64,000 bases of DNA from Sediminibacillus massiliensis (GCF_900156915.1 NZ_LT732535.1:1753332-1817331), one strand, 5' to 3'. Counted from the first letter of the stretch, positions 8,046 through 17,194 are shown. A program made the numbers and translations. Notes: generated from the sequence alone by a model not told the origin.

Positions 8046-9707
8046 TCAGACTTCAATAATAATAGGAAGAATCATCGGCTTTTTCTTCGTCCGCTTGAAC
8101 ACAAATTTACCGACCGATTTTTTCACTTCTTGTTTTATTTCACTCCACTGGTGTTTATCTCTTACGGATAACTCATTGACTGCATTAGTAATTATGTTGT
8201 TTATATCATGCAAAAGTTCTTCAGAATCCCTGATATAAACAAAACCTCGAGAAATAGTGTCCGGGGGAGTGACAAGGCTTTTGTCCGTCTTGTTCATGGT
8301 TAACACGATGACCAGCATACCATCCTCCGATAGCTGTTTCCGGTCCCTTAATACGATATCCTCCACATCATCTATCCCAATACTATCCACATATGTGTTA
8401 CCTGATGGAATACTTCTTGTTTGGCGGGCACCTGTCTCCTTAACATCGACGACATCTCCATTGTTCAGGATAAACATATTTTCCGTTTCGACACCGACAG
8501 ATTCAGCCAGCATGCAATGATGGTGCAGCATGCGGAACTCGCCGTGAATCGGAATAAAGAATTTCGGTCTCATTAATGTAAGCATGAGTTTCAAATCCTC
8601 TTGATAACCATGACCGGATACATGCATCCCGGAAGAACTGCCAGAACCATAGATGACCTTTGCCCCTAATGAAAACAAATTATCGACTATCTTGGTGACA
8701 TTCCGTTCATTGCCAGGAATTGGACCGGCCGCGAAGATGACGGTATCACCAGGAAGGACGTCGACCCCCCTAAAATTTCCCGTAGACAGGCGGGATAGGG
8801 CTGCAAGTGGTTCACCTTGGCTTCCTGTACAAAGGATGGCGACCTGCTCCGGAGAAAGCTTGTCAATCTCGTCTTTGTCGATCAGCATGCCATCCGGGAC
8901 ATCCAAATAACCACGCTCCATGGCTACATCGACCACATTTACCATGCTTCTGCCCAGCAACGACAGCTTCCGGTTCGTTTTCTTTGCAGCACTGACCACT
9001 TGTTGAACACGATTAATGTTGGAAGCAAATGTGGACAGAATTACTTTGCCTTCCGCCTTCATAAATGCTTCTTCGACATGTTCTCCTACCATTTGTTCAG
9101 AAGGCGTCGCCCCGGGACGCTCGGCATTCGTACTTTCTGATAATAATAGAAGGACCCCCTCCTTCCCTATTTGTGCCATCTTATGAATGTCCGAATGTTC
9201 GTTATTGGCCGGTGTTAAATCGAATTTAAAGTCACCGGTATGTACAATGTTGCCTTCCGGAGTTCTGAAAACTATTCCAAGACAGTCGGGGATACTGTGG
9301 TTAACCCGGAAAAATTCCAGGCTTAACTGATCAAATTCCACAGTAGTATCTGCATTGATTTCCACTAATTCTGTTTCCCGGAGAATTCTGTGCTCTTTCA
9401 ATTTCAATTCAATCAAGCCCAACGTAAAGCGAGTCGCATAAACCGGAACATTTATTTTCTTCAGAAAATACGGCGTCCCGCCGATATGGTCTTCGTGACC
9501 GTGTGTGACGATCAGACCCCGGACTTTTTCCTTGTTCTCCAACAAGTAAGTCATATCCGGAATGATCAAATCAATTCCCAGCAAGCTTTCGTCCGGGAAT
9601 TTGTTGCCACAGTCAATAACCACAATCTCATCTTCATGTTCGATTGCATACATGTTTTTTCCAACTTCATTCAAGCCGCCTAAAGCAAAAATGGATACAT
9701 CGCTCAA
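8046..9707 (-). CDS. rnj: Ribonuclease J family protein
   Basis: 553 residues, full length for RNase J. It has the metallo-beta-lactamase motif THGHEDHIGG (H69, H71, D73, H74), HSIPD near 137, HTGDFKFD (D159), the beta-CASP block with NINRVQQV and TGSQGEPLAALSRL, the VSGHGYQEDLK helix, and a C-terminal KKPMILPIIIEV typical of RNase J tails. The zinc motif is complete, as in J1, while the tail resembles J2. RNase J degrades and matures mRNA from the 5' end and by internal cleavage. It stands alone here rather than beside def or tepA, so it may be an additional paralogue. Confidence 0.93.
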   Translation of the reverse strand: MSDVSIFALGGLNEVGKNMYAIEHEDEIVVIDCGNKFPDESLLGIDLIIPDMTYLLENKEKVRGLIVTHGHEDHIGGTPYFLKKINVPVYATRFTLGLIELKLKEHRILRETELVEINADTTVEFDQLSLEFFRVNHSIPDCLGIVFRTPEGNIVHTGDFKFDLTPANNEHSDIHKMAQIGKEGVLLLLSESTNAERPGATPSEQMVGEHVEEAFMKAEGKVILSTFASNINRVQQVVSAAKKTNRKLSLLGRSMVNVVDVAMERGYLDVPDGMLIDKDEIDKLSPEQVAILCTGSQGEPLAALSRLSTGNFRGVDVLPGDTVIFAAGPIPGNERNVTKIVDNLFSLGAKVIYGSGSSSGMHVSGHGYQEDLKLMLTLMRPKFFIPIHGEFRMLHHHCMLAESVGVETENMFILNNGDVVDVKETGARQTRSIPSGNTYVDSIGIDDVEDIVLRDRKQLSEDGMLVIVLTMNKTDKSLVTPPDTISRGFVYIRDSEELLHDINNIITNAVNELSVRDKHQWSEIKQEVKKSVGKFVFKRTKKKPMILPIIIEV

Positions 9708-10022
9708 AATTACATCCTCCTACTATCCATAATATGCGTTAGTATGTCCTGCTTTGTTTACTTTATTTACCTTTTAACAGTTGTTTTGGCTGAGCGTAAC
9801 ACTTCTGTAATATTGTTAAAAACCATCCTTTATTCTCCATAGCATGATTTTATTGGAAGAGTTCAAGGTCAAGGAAAATATTACCATGTTTAACAATCGA
9901 CCTTTATTTAGCTAGCATCTACCCTGATAATAGATTGATAGTCATATTTTGGTTAATGAATAACCATGTTACAACTGCTAGCCTTTTTAGTAGACAACAA
10001 GTTTACTAGGAGGCAATGAAAG
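9708..10022. other. Intergenic, 315 bp between divergent genes
   Basis: Holds the divergent promoter regions of the RNase J gene and the LysM-SleB hydrolase. The sequence is AT-rich. Only the AGGAGG before the hydrolase start (10009-10014) is a clear signal; no other gene or repeat was seen. Confidence 0.5.
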
Positions 10023-10613
10023 ATGATCAATTGGAAAAAAGCACTTATTACTGTAGTACTATCACTTGGAGTTTTGTCTGTACCATTGAATGTTGACGCC
10101 CAGTCATACACGGTAAAAACAGGAGAATCCCTTTGGAAAATTTCCAATAAATTCGGTGTTTCTCTTTCCAGTGTTCAAAGAGCCAACAACTTAAAAGGGG
10201 AAAAAATTCTTCCCGGACAAACATTGGATATCCCTAAAGCTATTACTGCAAAAGAAAAGCAGCTGATGGCAAAGCTAGTTCACGCAGAAGCAAAAGGGGA
10301 ATCTTACGCAGGGAAAGTGGCGGTCGCTACAGTAATCTTAAACCGTGTCGATCACAAAGACTTTCCTGATACTGTAGCCGGGGTTGTTTATCAAAAGTAT
10401 GCAGGTAAGTACTATGCATTTTCCCCGGTGGAAAACGGCACGATCAACCAGCAGGCGGATGCGGAATCAGTAAAAGCCGTTAATGAAGCTATTTCCTTCA
10501 GAGGAAAAGGCCAAGGATCACTGTTTTTCTATAATCCTGTCACCTCTACAAGTGATTGGATATTCGGAACAGAAACAACTATCACAATCGGAAAACACCG
10601 TTTTGCAAAATAA
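10023..10613 (+). CDS. LysM plus SleB-type cell-wall hydrolase (YkvT-like)
   Basis: 196 residues: signal peptide 1-26 (cleavage near VDA-QS), one LysM domain about 28-72 (YTVKTGESLWKISNKFGVSLSSV), then a Hydrolase_2/SleB domain (KLVHAEAKGESYAGKVAVATVILNRV, with Glu about 89 as the likely catalytic acid; SLFFYNPVTS at the end). The family cleaves peptidoglycan in spore cortex or vegetative wall; LysM binds glycan. The architecture and size match Bacillus YkvT rather than SleB or CwlJ. It is a single gene ending at the strong terminator 10617-10657. Confidence 0.9.
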   Translation: MINWKKALITVVLSLGVLSVPLNVDAQSYTVKTGESLWKISNKFGVSLSSVQRANNLKGEKILPGQTLDIPKAITAKEKQLMAKLVHAEAKGESYAGKVAVATVILNRVDHKDFPDTVAGVVYQKYAGKYYAFSPVENGTINQQADAESVKAVNEAISFRGKGQGSLFFYNPVTSTSDWIFGTETTITIGKHRFAK

Positions 10614-10616
10614 TCA

Positions 10617-10657
10617 AAACAAGCCTGTCTCAGAGTAAACGAGACAGGCTTGTTTTT
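10617..10657. terminator. Bidirectional terminator
   Basis: A 15-bp perfect stem (AAACAAGCCTGTCTC / GAGACAGGCTTGTTT) with a 9-nt loop and a T-run. It separates the convergent hydrolase and DinB genes. Confidence 0.9.
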
Positions 10658-10667
10658 GATTATAGAG

Positions 10668-11132
10668 TTATTCAAACATGGGAACACCTGGATCCTTTTG
10701 GTAACAGTGAACTAGTATCGCGTGCAATTGGCCTCTGTGATGATAGAGATGTGAGAGTATTTCCAACAACCATTCGTATCTTGTATAAGTTACTCCCCAA
10801 TAGGAAGTTCTTTCTGTCAGAAGCTCCTCTACCGTCAGTTTTTCATAGTTATTTTTAAGGGATTCAAAATTTTCTACCAACCCATTCTGTAAATCATCTA
10901 TCGTCTTATAGGAAACGCCGGCATAGAAATCCTCCATCTCCTCTTGAGTTGCCTCGTTTGAAATAAGCCAGTCAGCCGCACAAATCGATGCAATGTGCTC
11001 TAACAGTTCTCCGACTGAATATTTATTTGCTGTTGGTCTTTTATGTAAATCCACTTCATCCAATTTGCTGGTAATTTCGAGAATAGTTTCAACCGCTTTG
11101 TTTATTTGAAGTAACACACTTTCACGATTCAT
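10668..11132 (-). CDS. DinB-family (DinB_2) protein
   Basis: A 154-residue four-helix protein. ELLEHIASICAADW and the late HLYHHRGQLHAIL carry the histidines that usually bind a divalent metal in DinB/YfiT proteins (a third His comes from the first helix region). Members include thiol-dependent S-transferases and damage-induced proteins. No operon partner is evident: the neighbouring Cdd1-like gene ends about 95 bp upstream. Confidence 0.85.
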   Translation of the reverse strand: MNRESVLLQINKAVETILEITSKLDEVDLHKRPTANKYSVGELLEHIASICAADWLISNEATQEEMEDFYAGVSYKTIDDLQNGLVENFESLKNNYEKLTVEELLTERTSYWGVTYTRYEWLLEILSHLYHHRGQLHAILVHCYQKDPGVPMFE

Positions 11133-11227
11133 AAACGCCCCCCTGAGTTTCTCTTCTAAGATTTTTGCTTTGTATGGAGTGACTGTATATATTAGAGAAA
11201 TTTACATAACCATAAAATGCACGTTTA

Positions 11228-11692
11228 CTATGCCTCATACCAGGCTTTCTCGGGCCGTGAAGATGGATAGCCATATTTTCCTCTATATAATTTCCGTTCT
11301 TGTGTAAATTCGAACCACTTCTTTCGACTATCCGGGTGGTTTGCATGGTGAATGATACACATGATTTGATCTTCCACACAGGAATCGGTCCAACAACCAA
11401 GTTTGGTTTCCAACTTATGAAACACATCAACCCAATTTTCTTCTTTGAGTTGACTGAGATCGTAATATCCAAGCTCATTGACCAACTTGTCTGCCAATTC
11501 ATAGCCAATCGATGGTAACTGCTGAAACGTTGCTAAACCTTTTAATGTTTTGGCTCTTACAAAAGAAACATCTATGTACTCCGCAATCTCTTCAACTTTT
11601 AATTGATGTAAATCACTCATCCTTATTTTGCTTTTTCTAAGCAACAGTTTCTCCTGATTAGTTAACGGCAGTTTGGGTCTTTTTTCAGGCAT
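11228..11692 (-). CDS. Helix-hairpin-helix protein, Cdd1 (pathogenicity locus) family
   Basis: 154 residues. A helix-hairpin-helix region at about 50-85 (LKGLATFQQLPSIGYELADKLVNELGYYDL) is followed by the family-typical CWTDSCVEDQIMCIIHHANHPDS and RKKWFEFTQERKLYRGKYGYP blocks, which I recognise as the Cdd1 family. The fold suggests nucleic-acid binding; the function is not established. The start at 11692 is set by GGAGG 6 bp upstream; the longer frame from 11737 lacks a site. The Cys/His-rich centre may bind metal. Confidence 0.8.
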   Translation of the reverse strand: MPEKRPKLPLTNQEKLLLRKSKIRMSDLHQLKVEEIAEYIDVSFVRAKTLKGLATFQQLPSIGYELADKLVNELGYYDLSQLKEENWVDVFHKLETKLGCWTDSCVEDQIMCIIHHANHPDSRKKWFEFTQERKLYRGKYGYPSSRPEKAWYEA

Positions 11693-11748
11693 GTCTGTTC
11701 CTCCATTCCATGAGTTAGAAAGAATAGCTAATAACAATAGCCTCTACA

Positions 11749-12336
11749 TCATTCGCTGAATTTTCCTTTAACCAGGTAAACCACGTCATACTCTTTTAAT
11801 TCGCCAATATTACCTTCGACATCCTTATAAAAATCCTCCGAGAGAGAACTCATTGCCCCTGTGTCACCCTTCAAACAAATACTGGCCAAAACTACCTCTT
11901 CCGAAATATCGATATCTGGATTGGTCCCCCATGTCACAGCGGTATCCTTTTCCAGCATCATTTCAGTGTTACTAACAGTTCCTGTAGAACCATCACTGCT
12001 GATACTGATATGAAACATAGACTCAGCACTATTCTCACTGCTCTTCGAACTGGCAAAGATGATGGAACCTTTGTCCTTCACTTCGGTAGATATATAACTT
12101 ACTTTATCATCCGTCAATTTGCCTGACTGATACTTTTCCACCCAAACAGATGCCTGATGATAGTGTTCATCCATGTTAAAATCAAACACAAAGGATTGCT
12201 CGGAAGTCGTCGAAAGGATTACCTTTTCCCTTTCAGTCAATTCAGCATTGATTATCGTATTCTCATCAAGTTTATTTGTTGGCTCATCACAAGCCGTTAA
12301 AGCAAAAAACAGCAGGATGAAGAACCATTTCTTCAT
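11749..12336 (-). CDS. Secreted lipoprotein of unknown function
   Basis: 195 residues beginning MKKWFFILLFFALTAC: a short signal peptide with lipobox LTAC, so lipidated at Cys16 and anchored outside the membrane. The mature part is acidic, Ser/Thr-rich and beta-strand-like, and I do not recognise a domain. A GGGGA Shine-Dalgarno lies ahead of the ATG. The Cdd1-family gene follows on the same strand after about 55 bp, but a functional link is not apparent. Confidence 0.8.
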   Translation of the reverse strand: MKKWFFILLFFALTACDEPTNKLDENTIINAELTEREKVILSTTSEQSFVFDFNMDEHYHQASVWVEKYQSGKLTDDKVSYISTEVKDKGSIIFASSKSSENSAESMFHISISSDGSTGTVSNTEMMLEKDTAVTWGTNPDIDISEEVVLASICLKGDTGAMSSLSEDFYKDVEGNIGELKEYDVVYLVKGKFSE

Positions 12337-12386
12337 ATAAATCTCCCCGATTCAAATTCTTTCATTCTCGTTTGGTGTCTATTGAT

Positions 12387-12896
12387 TTAACAGTGATCCC
12401 GTTCCACCTGGACATCCGCCCTTATTTTCTTAGACATATGGATGAACTTTACAGGATAACCGCTAAACTCAACAGAGGATTCTTCTTTCATCGCAACAAA
12501 TCCCATTTTTTCATAAAACGACAAATTTTCATTACCTTTTAAAATATTCAAGGTAATCCGCTTAATGGATGGAAAATAACCAATTCCTGTCTCTATTAAT
12601 TCCTTGCCGATTCCCTTTCTTTGACTGTAAGGGTGGACATATAATGCCTCCAGATGGACTCGACCGTATTTTTCTTGAGAAAGAAATGCGTAACCCTTGA
12701 TTTCATTTTGTACGACCGCCACTAACATCAGGCTGTTCTCAAACCGTTTGTTCATCGCAGCAGCTGAATAGGCTTGTTTTAATGTTTTTTTCTGGATATG
12801 TAACGGAATCAACGCTTGGTATGTATCTTTCCAGGTAATCGCTGCTAACTCTTTTATAGCAGAAAGGTCTTTTCTTTCTAATTCCCTGATTAACAT
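12387..12896 (-). CDS. GNAT-family N-acetyltransferase
   Basis: 169 residues with the GNAT order: N-terminal IRELERKDLSAIKELAAITWKDTY, the central strand VHLEALYVHPYSQRKGIGKELI with the acetyl-CoA loop Q/R-x-x-G-x-G, and a C-terminal NLSFYEKMGFV. It is close to the protein/amine acetyltransferases with an ITWKDTY start; the substrate is unknown. The start at 12896 follows GGAGG by 6-8 bp; a longer frame to 12944 runs over this ribosome binding site and is less likely. Confidence 0.85.
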   Translation of the reverse strand: MLIRELERKDLSAIKELAAITWKDTYQALIPLHIQKKTLKQAYSAAAMNKRFENSLMLVAVVQNEIKGYAFLSQEKYGRVHLEALYVHPYSQRKGIGKELIETGIGYFPSIKRITLNILKGNENLSFYEKMGFVAMKEESSVEFSGYPVKFIHMSKKIRADVQVERDHC

Positions 12897-13020
12897 TCTA
12901 CTGCCTCCATACAGGTTTTTAGGAGAGTTCAATACATCCTCCATGAGGATGCTAACCTAAAAAGTCCATTACGGCTCGAAGGATCTGCATTCAAATTTTC
13001 AAGTGCGGCTACAGACCCGA

Positions 13021-13200
13021 TCAGCCTCTTCTATTCTTCCTTTCAGTTATGACATAATTTGCCAGGAATATACCGAGAACAGCACTGGTAAAAGAGATTA
13101 TCACTCTAAACTCGGTCGATGTGGGAAACCAGTAATAGAAAGGGAATGTGATGACAGCGACCGTCAAAAATATAAAAATTCCTCTAAAAATGGAATTCAA
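13021..13200 (-). CDS. Small membrane protein, 59 aa
   Basis: A short frame with two hydrophobic helices (about 5-24 and 34-52) and a basic ERKNRRG tail, probably a small integral membrane protein. The start is taken as TTG at 13200, because AAGGAGG lies exactly 7 bp ahead; an ATG at 13242 would put this strong site inside the gene. No family recognised. Confidence 0.6.
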   Translation of the reverse strand: MNSIFRGIFIFLTVAVITFPFYYWFPTSTEFRVIISFTSAVLGIFLANYVITERKNRRG

Positions 13201-13278
13201 TCTTATCCCTCCTTGAAGAATATAACCATATACCGTTGCCAACCTTCTGAGTATCTCTATTAGGATTTAAAATCGTCT

Positions 13279-13710
13279 TCATTTGGCTAAACTTTTATAA
13301 AATCCAGTCGCTTTCCCTTCAAACCCTCTGCTGATATAAAATTGGTGTGCTTTTTTTCTTTCTTCGCGATTGCCGCTGTTCAGTACTAATTTGGAGGCTC
13401 CTTGTGACTTTGCCCATTCTTCTGCAGCCTTCATTAGGCTTTCGCCAATCCCTTGGTTTCTATATACAGAATGGACAACTAACGCAACAATGCGTACATA
13501 GCTTTCATTTTTCTCATATGGCAAACCCTTCATCATTCCTACCATGCCAGCAACTTTTCCGTCATGCTCTGCAATAAAAGTACAATATAAGGGGTTAGAA
13601 TGAATCTTCTTAAACCTTTCACGCATCTCATCTACCGTTGTCGGATAACCAAGCTCCCCCATCAAATCAGCCAGTTGGTCCACGTCTTTTTCTACTGCCT
13701 TTCTGATCAC
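13279..13710 (-). CDS. GNAT-family N-acetyltransferase (short)
   Basis: 143 residues, GTG start with AAAGG about 10 bp upstream. It shows the GNAT layout: IRKAVEKDVDQLADLMGELGYP at the N-terminus, VRIVALVVHSVYRNQGIGESLMKAAEEWA with the acetyl-CoA Q-x-x-G-I-G loop, and AHQFYISRGFE at the end. The N-terminal ELGYPT motif is common in the AAC(3)-I-like/PhnO-like branch. The substrate is unknown. It is the third acetyltransferase within 7 kb. Confidence 0.87.
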   Translation of the reverse strand: MIRKAVEKDVDQLADLMGELGYPTTVDEMRERFKKIHSNPLYCTFIAEHDGKVAGMVGMMKGLPYEKNESYVRIVALVVHSVYRNQGIGESLMKAAEEWAKSQGASKLVLNSGNREERKKAHQFYISRGFEGKATGFYKSLAK

Positions 13711-13752
13711 TGCACCAAAACCTTTCTTTTCCCCGTTGATAACCCGGGAGTA

Positions 13753-13986
13753 TTAAATCAAAAATCCCTGCACCGCTGTATAAAAAACAAACAGGGATAC
13801 TGCCACGCACGCATAACCCCAAAATCCTTTATTGTTTTTCCGCATTTCTCTTAACCCGGCTGTGAACACCAACGCCCCAAGCGCTGACATCATATATGGC
13901 ATGATTTCGAAACTTTGAGTGAACAAGCTATAACCTGATAAAGCTATGACCACAATGGATAAAACCAAATTAATTATTTTAAGCAA
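13753..13986 (-). CDS. DUF3953-type small membrane protein
   Basis: 77 residues with three hydrophobic segments (about 3-24, 29-46, 56-76). The Y-S-L-F-T-x-x-F-E-x-x-PYMM-x-x-LG-ALVFTAGLREM pattern matches the DUF3953 family. Start: TTG at 13986 preceded by GAGG at 7-8 bp. This start lies inside the 3' end of the decayed alpha/beta-hydrolase frame, so the gene probably came to use sequence of the dead gene as its leader. Function unknown. Confidence 0.72.
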   Translation of the reverse strand: MLKIINLVLSIVVIALSGYSLFTQSFEIMPYMMSALGALVFTAGLREMRKNNKGFWGYACVAVSLFVFYTAVQGFLI

Positions 13987-14284
13987 TTCGATTACCTCGT
14001 TTCTGTAGCTCTTTTAATATCCTGCTGGTAAAAAATATTCCTTTACCCATTCTACCAGCTTTTTCGAGGTGACACGTCCCTCTATCCAGATACCTTTTCC
14101 TATCTATACCCGAAAGATCAAGCATATGTGTTACATACCCTGCTTCCAAGTGTTCAGCAATGTTGAGTCCTTTATTTCCTGAGAAACCACCGGCCGGCAG
14201 GAAAATAACCCGGTACCCTTCACCTGCTTTTTCTACGAAATAATCATATAAAAGGTTACAGATACTGACTACCTTCTTCATCAT
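13979..14284 (-). pseudogene. Frameshifted, truncated alpha/beta hydrolase remnant
   Basis: The first 60 codons (YRVIFLPAGGFSGNKGLNIAEHLEAGYVTHMLDLSGID) look like the start of an alpha/beta hydrolase. After an AAAA run near 14095-14100 the good sequence moves to another frame, where GIWIEGRVTSKKLVEWVKEYF (written here in two parts: GIWIEGRVTS and KKLVEWVKEYF) continues the family pattern until a stop. The 101-codon reading thus mixes two frames. Full proteins are about 260-300 residues and the nucleophile elbow (GHSxGG) is missing. It is most likely a dead fragment rather than a short gene. Confidence 0.6.
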
Positions 14285-14415
14285 CCGACTTAATTAATGT
14301 TAACATATGGAAGACAGGAATATTTAAACTTATCTGATTATTTCAGATATATACTTTACAAGGATTCATCCTCGTCTTACTCATATGTAGAAAGGATAAA
14401 TGGACGGTGGTCTTC

Positions 14416-15714
14416 ATGCGGAACTCTATCAAACTGAATCTATTGATTTCTCAAGGATTATTCATTGTTTTCTTGCCATCATGGCTGAATTTTACCAGGT
14501 ATCTTCATCCGATTGTGATCGGGGTGGTATGGATTTGTTACACCTTAGCAGCGATATATATTGTGTACAGATTGGCCCAAAAAAAGATGGAAGTGAAAGC
14601 CGGGGCGATGCATGCCAGTATCTCAATATATGGTTTAGCCTTACTTGTCTTGTTATTTTTCAGACCTAGTGATCAAAGTTATGGAAGTGTCAACCTGCTT
14701 CCATTCGAAACAATAGGGTTTTATTTGTCAGGGGAAGTTAATTGGTTTATAGCCATGTACAACCTTGCTGCCAATATCGGCTTGTTTGTCCCTTTTGGAC
14801 TATACTATCGATACATTTATGGAAAACTTGGCTTAAAGCGACTGCTATCCATTTGTACAGCTGCTATTATAATGATTGAATGCACCCAGTTTTTCACAAG
14901 GCGTGGAAGCTTGGATGTAGATGACTTGATTCTCAATATTACCGGTGTCGTTATCGGTTATTTCCTTTATTCTTTAAGCAAAGAGGTGTTTATAATGAAG
15001 AATAGTAGACGACAAAGTGAGAAACCTTTTGAATCAGGACCTGAAAACATAAAAATACCTGCTTTATGTTATCACGTTATATCGCCTTCTCCTGATCCGG
15101 ATAATTTATACCAACTGAGCCTTTCGAAATTCGAAAGACAAATAGATTATCTAGCGGAAAACGGCTATACAACGCTATTATGTACGGAATATCTCGATAT
15201 GTTAAATGGAAAGATTCCCGTACCGTTAAAACCGATATTGCTTACGTTTGATGATAATACAAAAGATTTTTATCCTTATGCTTTCCCACTTTTAAAGGAA
15301 CACGGTATGAAAGCAACGCAGTTTACAGTCACCGACTGGATAGATCGAGAAGCAAATATGGCAGCAAGCGAATTGAAAGAAGTGATGGATCATGGAATAG
15401 AGGTTCAAAATCACACAGCAAGCCATCCCTATTTAAGCGGGCTGGATAAACAGGATAAAAACATGGAAATAACGACAGCGGGAAATACCCTTGATTCTCT
15501 TTTGAACATTCGAGCGGATTTTTTTGCATTCCCTTATGGCGATTATGACCAGGAAACCATCTCTACACTTCAAAATTCAGGAATAAAAGGAGCATTTACT
15601 GTGGCAGGTGGCCTTGGTACATATCAAAGCAATCCATATGAACTGCCCCGAATTGTCATCCTGAATGGAGATACATTAGAAGACTTTCAAAGGAAAATAC
15701 ATACCGGATTCTAA
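14416..15714 (+). CDS. VanZ-like membrane domain fused to NodB polysaccharide deacetylase
   Basis: About 432 residues. The first 190 form a VanZ-like domain: five hydrophobic helices with VNLLPFETI, ANIGLFVPFGLYY and the hallmark IECTQFF...GSLDVDDLILNITG. From about 208 comes a NodB deacetylase: ALCYHVI, TFDDNTKDFYPYAFPLL (motif 1, DD), NHTASHPYL (motif 2, H-T-x-x-H-P), FAFPYGDY and a C-terminal PRIVI. Deacetylases of this kind remove N- or O-acetyl groups from wall glycans. The two halves are normally separate proteins. An AAAGAGGTG 6 bp before an in-frame ATG at 14995 could start the deacetylase alone. GTG 14407 is an alternative start for the whole protein. Confidence 0.88.
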   Translation: MRNSIKLNLLISQGLFIVFLPSWLNFTRYLHPIVIGVVWICYTLAAIYIVYRLAQKKMEVKAGAMHASISIYGLALLVLLFFRPSDQSYGSVNLLPFETIGFYLSGEVNWFIAMYNLAANIGLFVPFGLYYRYIYGKLGLKRLLSICTAAIIMIECTQFFTRRGSLDVDDLILNITGVVIGYFLYSLSKEVFIMKNSRRQSEKPFESGPENIKIPALCYHVISPSPDPDNLYQLSLSKFERQIDYLAENGYTTLLCTEYLDMLNGKIPVPLKPILLTFDDNTKDFYPYAFPLLKEHGMKATQFTVTDWIDREANMAASELKEVMDHGIEVQNHTASHPYLSGLDKQDKNMEITTAGNTLDSLLNIRADFFAFPYGDYDQETISTLQNSGIKGAFTVAGGLGTYQSNPYELPRIVILNGDTLEDFQRKIHTGF

Positions 15715-15793
15715 ACATCAGACAAATGGGCAGTATTTACTTGTTGATTTGAGATTAGATATTAATCTATTTCTTAAGTATTACAGTTGAGGC

Positions 15794-16586
15794 AAACTGC
15801 GACATAGTTCTCAGTGCGGCTTCCTTCCATCCTTTTCGAATTGAGTGGTAGTCCAGCGCTGTGGAAAAATACTCCCTTTCCGGGGGCAGCACCTCAGCCT
15901 CCTCGTGAGCAAAGTGCACTCACTGCGGGGTCTTCGGAAGCTGCTCTTCCCCCAGGAGTGTCGCATTTTTCCTTCGCTTTGGATAGATTTCTGATCAAAT
16001 GACAAATAGTCTTATAAAATGTCTAACAGGGGATATTACCAACCCAAAATACAGAGAACTCCTAATAGCGTAGGCAGAACACTTCGCTTTTAGATTTTTT
16101 CTGAATACTGGCTAAGGAATATCCCATGTTAAACAAATCTAGGACCATTTCCCACTTGATTAGATGTTCTATTCAAAGCGAAGGAAAAATGCAGACTCCT
16201 TGAAATGTAAAGGTCAATTTTCTGCGGTGTAAATGAATGGATGTCTTTTCAACATTCTGAAGTACCAGAACCAGGAAGTGCTGTAACCGCAAGAGTCAAC
16301 TTGTTCTGCCTCTCGTTACGTAATATTTTTCTCCATTCTTGTTAAGGAGACAATGATAGATACATTTCAGGATCACTTCTCATCTAATCAGAAAACTATA
16401 CCGAGCTGCGGAAAAATGCGAGACTCCAGTGGGAAAGGAACAGTCTGAAGACCCCGCAGCTGGTGCATTTTCCAGCGAGGAGGCTGAAGCGTTCCCCATG
16501 GAAAGCGAGTATTTTTCCGCAGCGGCGGTTTACCACTCAATCCGAAAAGAATGGAAGGAAGTCACAAAAAAGTTATGTCGTAGTTT
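15794..16586. repeat. Dispersed MITE-like repeat, copy 1 (793 bp)
   Basis: Ends AAACTGCGACATA (15794-15806) and TATGTCGTAGTTT (16574-16586) are inverted repeats (12/13). Inside each end lies the same module in opposite orientation: left 15810-15990, right 16405-16570, sharing TTGAGTGGTAGTCC/inverse, GGAAAAATACTC and TCTGAAGACCCCGCAG-like blocks. The centre (16000-16200) has segments shared with the other copies. Short frames inside (15811-16005, 16429-16710) are repeat sequence, not genes. Fills the 910-bp stretch between the deacetylase and grpB genes. Confidence 0.8.
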
Positions 16587-16624
16587 ATGGTATTTGCGCT
16601 GTAGTTTACATAGGCTTTTTAAAA

Positions 16625-17194
16625 TTATATTTTTTTATGATCTTTGTTTAAGAAGGAACCATCGGTATTTCTTTTCCACTCAAGCGCTTTTTGTTCCAGT
16701 TTTTTCATGAAAGCGTCTTTACCATTGCTGTAACCCTCAATGTCTTTAGGAAACTTATTAGCAAGATGCTCCTTCAAATTCCCATACTCTATCCTTGCGC
16801 TTTCATGGTCTTGAAGATAATCACGGACAGCAAGATGACGCTCGATTTCAATGTTGTTATCATATTGAAAAATATGTACTTGATGTGTCCTGTTTTCCCC
16901 ACCTTTACGAAAATATCTTCTATTGTTAATCCCGAATTCTCCAAGTGCCTCATAACCTATATTCCTCATCTCGTCATTAAGAGCATCCACATTTTCAAGT
17001 TTTTTGACAGTCGGCATGATATCGATGATTGGCTTCGCCTTTAAATTTGGCACAGCTGTACTCCCAATATGATGGATATCAACGCATTCTTCTTTTAGTA
17101 TTTTCCGAATTAATTTTGCTTCCTTTTCAAACATTCCGACCCAGTTTTGCTTATACGCCGAAACGTTTATATTCATTCTTCGATTACCAATCAT
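16625..17194 (-). CDS. GrpB/UPF0157 nucleotidyltransferase-fold protein
   Basis: 189 residues. HHIGSTAVPNLKAKPIIDIMPTV is the GrpB (UPF0157) signature: GS followed by D-x-D-like residues of the nucleotidyltransferase fold. HQVHIF and RDYLQDHESARIEYGNLK follow in family order. The biochemical role is unknown; some members are fused to acetyltransferases or CoA kinases. GGGGGAGG stands 7 bp before the ATG. The 3' end lies 40 bp from repeat copy 1. Confidence 0.88.
   Translation of the reverse strand: MIGNRRMNINVSAYKQNWVGMFEKEAKLIRKILKEECVDIHHIGSTAVPNLKAKPIIDIMPTVKKLENVDALNDEMRNIGYEALGEFGINNRRYFRKGGENRTHQVHIFQYDNNIEIERHLAVRDYLQDHESARIEYGNLKEHLANKFPKDIEGYSNGKDAFMKKLEQKALEWKRNTDGSFLNKDHKKI

Noticed and set aside
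15811-16005. Pairs of short frames in repeat copies (also 16429-16710, 37574-37891, 44402-44623, 46466-46669, 48982-49273)
   Set aside because: They lie inside the dispersed repeat and recur with it on both strands; Arg/Ser-rich translation without a ribosome binding site.
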